Part shown: in pieces, positions 7,485-9,883 of the stretch
Layout of the letters: each line of letters starts with the position of its first letter
How positions within the stretch are numbered: position 1 is the first letter of the stretch
Origin: a bacterium
GTDB lineage: Bacteria; UBP14; UBA6098; B30-G16
Length of the DNA: 9,883 nt
Direction of reading: 5' to 3'
Assembly (NCBI GenBank): GCA_030620455.1
Contig: JAUXEQ010000037.1
Location: 1-9,883, forward strand
Position numbers and translations under genes: made by a program
Notes under the pieces: model-generated
The model's database searches: none
What the model saw: the letters and a program-made list of their open reading frames with translations, nothing else
Told to the model about the DNA's origin: nothing

Positions 7485-9883
7485 ATGCAATCTGTAATAA
7501 TGGCTGGCGGTTTCGGCACAAGACTCCAACCACTCACCTACCAAAGACCTAAACCTATGGTTCCAGTTGCGGGTGTTCCAATGATGGAGCACATTGTTCG
7601 ATTATTGGTTAAATACGGCTTCGACGACGCGATATCTCTTCTCTACTATCACGGGAATTTGATTAACGATTATTTCGGTGACGGCACACCTTGGAACATT
7701 CGAATGAATTACAAATCCGCTCAAAGCGACCTTGGCACCGCAGGTAGCGTTCGCAATGCATCGGATTTGATTAATTCCTCTTTCATAGTTATTTCTGCAG
7801 ATGTTCTCACCGACTTCGACCTCAAAAAGGCAATAGAATTCCACAAAGATCGTGAAGCTTTAGCTACTATAGTGCTAACAAGGCATCCCACACCTTTGCA
7901 ATTCGGGATAGTCATACTCGATGAGGACAGACGAATTACACGATTTCTCGAAAAACCGGCGTGGGGACAAGTGTTCTCCGATACAATAAATACGGGAATA
8001 TACATACTCGAACCGGAAGTATTGGAAATGATTCCCAAGGGTGAGTTATTCGATTTTTCTATGAATCTTTTTCCAAAAATCCTGAGTTCTGGTAAGGGAT
8101 TATACGGCTATATCGCAGACGGTTATTGGCGCGATGTAGGCAATTTACGCGAATATCGTCGAGCAAACGAGGACGCACTTTGGGAACGTGTTAAGCTTCA
8201 TTTTTCAGGGAAATCGGTCATAGCAGGTGATGCTGAAGTCTGGATCGATGAAGGAGTGGAATATGAAGATAGCGTTAAATTCGAAGGCAGAGTGCTTCTT
8301 GGAAAAGGAGTAAAAATCTATTCGAATGCTTATATATCCAATTCTGTTTTGGGTGAAAACACCGTAGTGTATCCCTCTGCAAATATCGAAAAGTCCGTAA
8401 TATGGGAGAATGTAGAAATAGGTTCTGGAGCTTATATTTCCGATTCGACAATTGCCTCGCAAGTCAAGATCGACAGAGATGTAACTATTCAAGAGCATTC
8501 AGTTATTGCCGATGGTTGTTCTATAGGCAAAAGTGCAATAATTTCCGCTGGAGTTAAACTTTGGCCAGGGAAAACCGTAGAGGATAAAGCTGTTGTGACC
8601 GAATCGCTAATTTTTACAGATAGAGTGGGTGGAGAACTTTTTGCGGATTCACGGATCAGTGGAGTAATCAACTGGGAAATATCACCAGAATTTACAAGCA
8701 GAGTTGGCGCTGCATTAGGCGCATCGATAAGTAAAAGCGCTAATATTATTGTCGTTTCCCGTGACGCTGATCGAGCAAGCCAGATCACCGCAAGATCGCT
8801 TTCATGTGGCGTGATGTCCGCTGGGAGCGATGTCGAGGACTTAGGTCTTGTCCCCATACCACTTGTTCGTCAACAACTCATGCGAAATCCCAGGAATGCA
8901 GGTGTTCATATTAGAAAATCACCTCACGATAATAAAATGCAGGATATGATATTTCTTTCCGGCAATGGCACAGTCCTTCCAACGAAAACTTGCAGAAAAA
9001 TCGAGCAATTGCTTATGCGTGAGAATATCCCACGAGCCGAATATGCCGATCTCGGACGGCTTTCGAGACCACAAGGATTAAGGGAATGGTATCGACAGAA
9101 AGTATTCGAGCACGTGGATAAGTCAAGTATAAGCGAAAGAAAGTTTAAGATCGTAATAGACTACGAGTTCGGTGCAGCCGCTCAGGTTTTGCCGCCTATT
9201 ATCGAGAGATTCGACGCCGAGGTTGTCGAGCTTAATGCATATGTTAATCCTAACCATTTAACGAAAACTCGTGATGAGCGTGAAGCGGCTTTTAAACAGC
9301 TTTCAAAGATAGTTCGGACACTTGGCGCAACAATGGGCTTCGCAATCGACCCCACTGCGGAGAGAATAACGCTTATCGATGAATTAGGCAATATTTACAG
9401 AGATGACCAACTATTATACATAATATGCAAGCTATATCTTTCGCAGAATATGCCGAAATCCATTGCAGTTCCTATTTCAGCCACAATGGGTGTAAATGTC
9501 ATTACCAGAGAACACGGTGTAAATGTCATAAGAACCCGCAACGATCACCTTTCAATGATGGAGGCTGCGCATACTGGGATCGAGTTCGTTGGCGGCACAA
9601 GAGGAGGTTTTATATTCCAGGAATTTGGTTTTGCTTGCGATGGAATGTTTGCTGTTATGAAAACTTTAGAGCTTTTGGCAAACGATGGTCGACTGTTATC
9701 TGAGATCGCGGGATCGATGCCAAATTTTGTTAGGCTCGAGAGTGAGGTTCACTGCCCATGGCACGCTAAAGGCAGAGTTATGCGCTCTCTTATAGAGAAA
9801 TCGGAAGAACTTCCTCGTGAAATTATCGATGGAGTGAGAATTATTAAGTCGGACTCGTGGGTATTAATCCTTCCGGATGTTGA
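7485..9883 (+). CDS. Fused mannose-1-P guanylyltransferase-like / phosphohexomutase-like protein, 3' partial
   Basis: This three-part protein probably makes an NDP-sugar such as GDP-mannose for cell-surface glycans; the true substrate is unknown. The ATG follows GGAGG (7474-7478) by 6 bases, and the glycine loop starts at residue 8. Nucleotidyltransferase, 1-235: GGFGTRLQPLT (8-18), RPKPMVPV (21-28), metal Asp D106 (SADVLTD), LEKP (155-158), NTG (169-171) and WRDVG with D217. Hexapeptide-type beta-helix, about 245-375. Phosphohexomutase-like part, about 395 to the end, with altered loops: IRKSPHD (476-482) where mutases have TASHNP, DPTAER (622-627) for DxDxDR, and GGTRGGF (703-709) for GEESGH. 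The candidate phosphoserine S479 remains. The window holds 799 codons and no stop; relatives run about 820-840 aa, so only the C-terminal tail of domain IV is missing. No partner gene is visible downstream. Confidence 0.9.
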   Translation, partial: MQSVIMAGGFGTRLQPLTYQRPKPMVPVAGVPMMEHIVRLLVKYGFDDAISLLYYHGNLINDYFGDGTPWNIRMNYKSAQSDLGTAGSVRNASDLINSSFIVISADVLTDFDLKKAIEFHKDREALATIVLTRHPTPLQFGIVILDEDRRITRFLEKPAWGQVFSDTINTGIYILEPEVLEMIPKGELFDFSMNLFPKILSSGKGLYGYIADGYWRDVGNLREYRRANEDALWERVKLHFSGKSVIAGDAEVWIDEGVEYEDSVKFEGRVLLGKGVKIYSNAYISNSVLGENTVVYPSANIEKSVIWENVEIGSGAYISDSTIASQVKIDRDVTIQEHSVIADGCSIGKSAIISAGVKLWPGKTVEDKAVVTESLIFTDRVGGELFADSRISGVINWEISPEFTSRVGAALGASISKSANIIVVSRDADRASQITARSLSCGVMSAGSDVEDLGLVPIPLVRQQLMRNPRNAGVHIRKSPHDNKMQDMIFLSGNGTVLPTKTCRKIEQLLMRENIPRAEYADLGRLSRPQGLREWYRQKVFEHVDKSSISERKFKIVIDYEFGAAAQVLPPIIERFDAEVVELNAYVNPNHLTKTRDEREAAFKQLSKIVRTLGATMGFAIDPTAERITLIDELGNIYRDDQLLYIICKLYLSQNMPKSIAVPISATMGVNVITREHGVNVIRTRNDHLSMMEAAHTGIEFVGGTRGGFIFQEFGFACDGMFAVMKTLELLANDGRLLSEIAGSMPNFVRLESEVHCPWHAKGRVMRSLIEKSEELPREIIDGVRIIKSDSWVLILPDV

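Noticed and set aside
7261..7533. 90-codon minus-strand open frame across the spacer and the start of the nucleotidyltransferase gene
   Set aside because: It starts antisense inside a well-supported gene, none of its three candidate starts has a Shine-Dalgarno, and the sequence shows no domain.
9425..9703. 92-codon plus-strand open frame
   Set aside because: It lies out of frame inside the phosphohexomutase-like domain, whose own frame is clearly coding.

Overview
This is a 9.9 kb stretch of an AT-rich bacterial chromosome. It carries four protein genes, two of them cut by the window edges, and one tRNA gene. The Shine-Dalgarno sites (GGAGG-type), TTGACA-type promoters and standard genetic code (TGG is used for Trp) fit a bacterium. 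The gene mix is a B12-dependent class II ribonucleotide reductase, a COG2403-type GTPase and a fused sugar-nucleotidyltransferase/phosphomannomutase-like protein. It suggests a (facultatively) anaerobic organism, possibly from a poorly cultured lineage, but I cannot name a phylum. No mobile element, CRISPR array, phage gene or defence gene is visible.

Layout. Positions 1-2496 (+) hold the 3' part of a large sensory protein. It has a receiver-domain tail, then PAS-GAF-PAS-PAS-PAS-PAS, and no visible output domain. Positions 2497-2791 are intergenic; the right half carries two NrdR-box-like sites exactly 32 bp apart, followed by a TTGACA promoter. Positions 2792-5119 (+) hold nrdJ, complete with the TSCPD domain and the C-terminal cysteine cluster. 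Positions 5120-5497 lie between two convergent genes and contain an unusually GC-rich block that ends in a strong intrinsic terminator. Positions 5498-6814 (-) hold a P-loop GTPase of the cyclic 2,3-diphosphoglycerate synthetase-like family. Positions 6815-7016 form a divergent promoter region. Positions 7017-7090 (+) hold tRNA-His(GTG). Positions 7091-7484 are AT-rich with one promoter candidate. Positions 7485 to the window end (+) hold a fused nucleotidyltransferase / hexapeptide-repeat / phosphohexomutase-like protein, cut just before its C terminus.

The genes do not form one operon or pathway. Each appears to be its own transcription unit: nrdJ makes deoxyribonucleotides under probable NrdR control, the last gene probably feeds NDP-sugar synthesis for envelope or polysaccharide, and the sensor and GTPase have no partners in view. 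I found no clear new multi-gene system. The points most worth checking are the tandem NrdR sites, the GC-rich block before the nrdJ terminator, the receiver/PAS protein without an output domain, and the altered catalytic loops in the phosphohexomutase-like domain.
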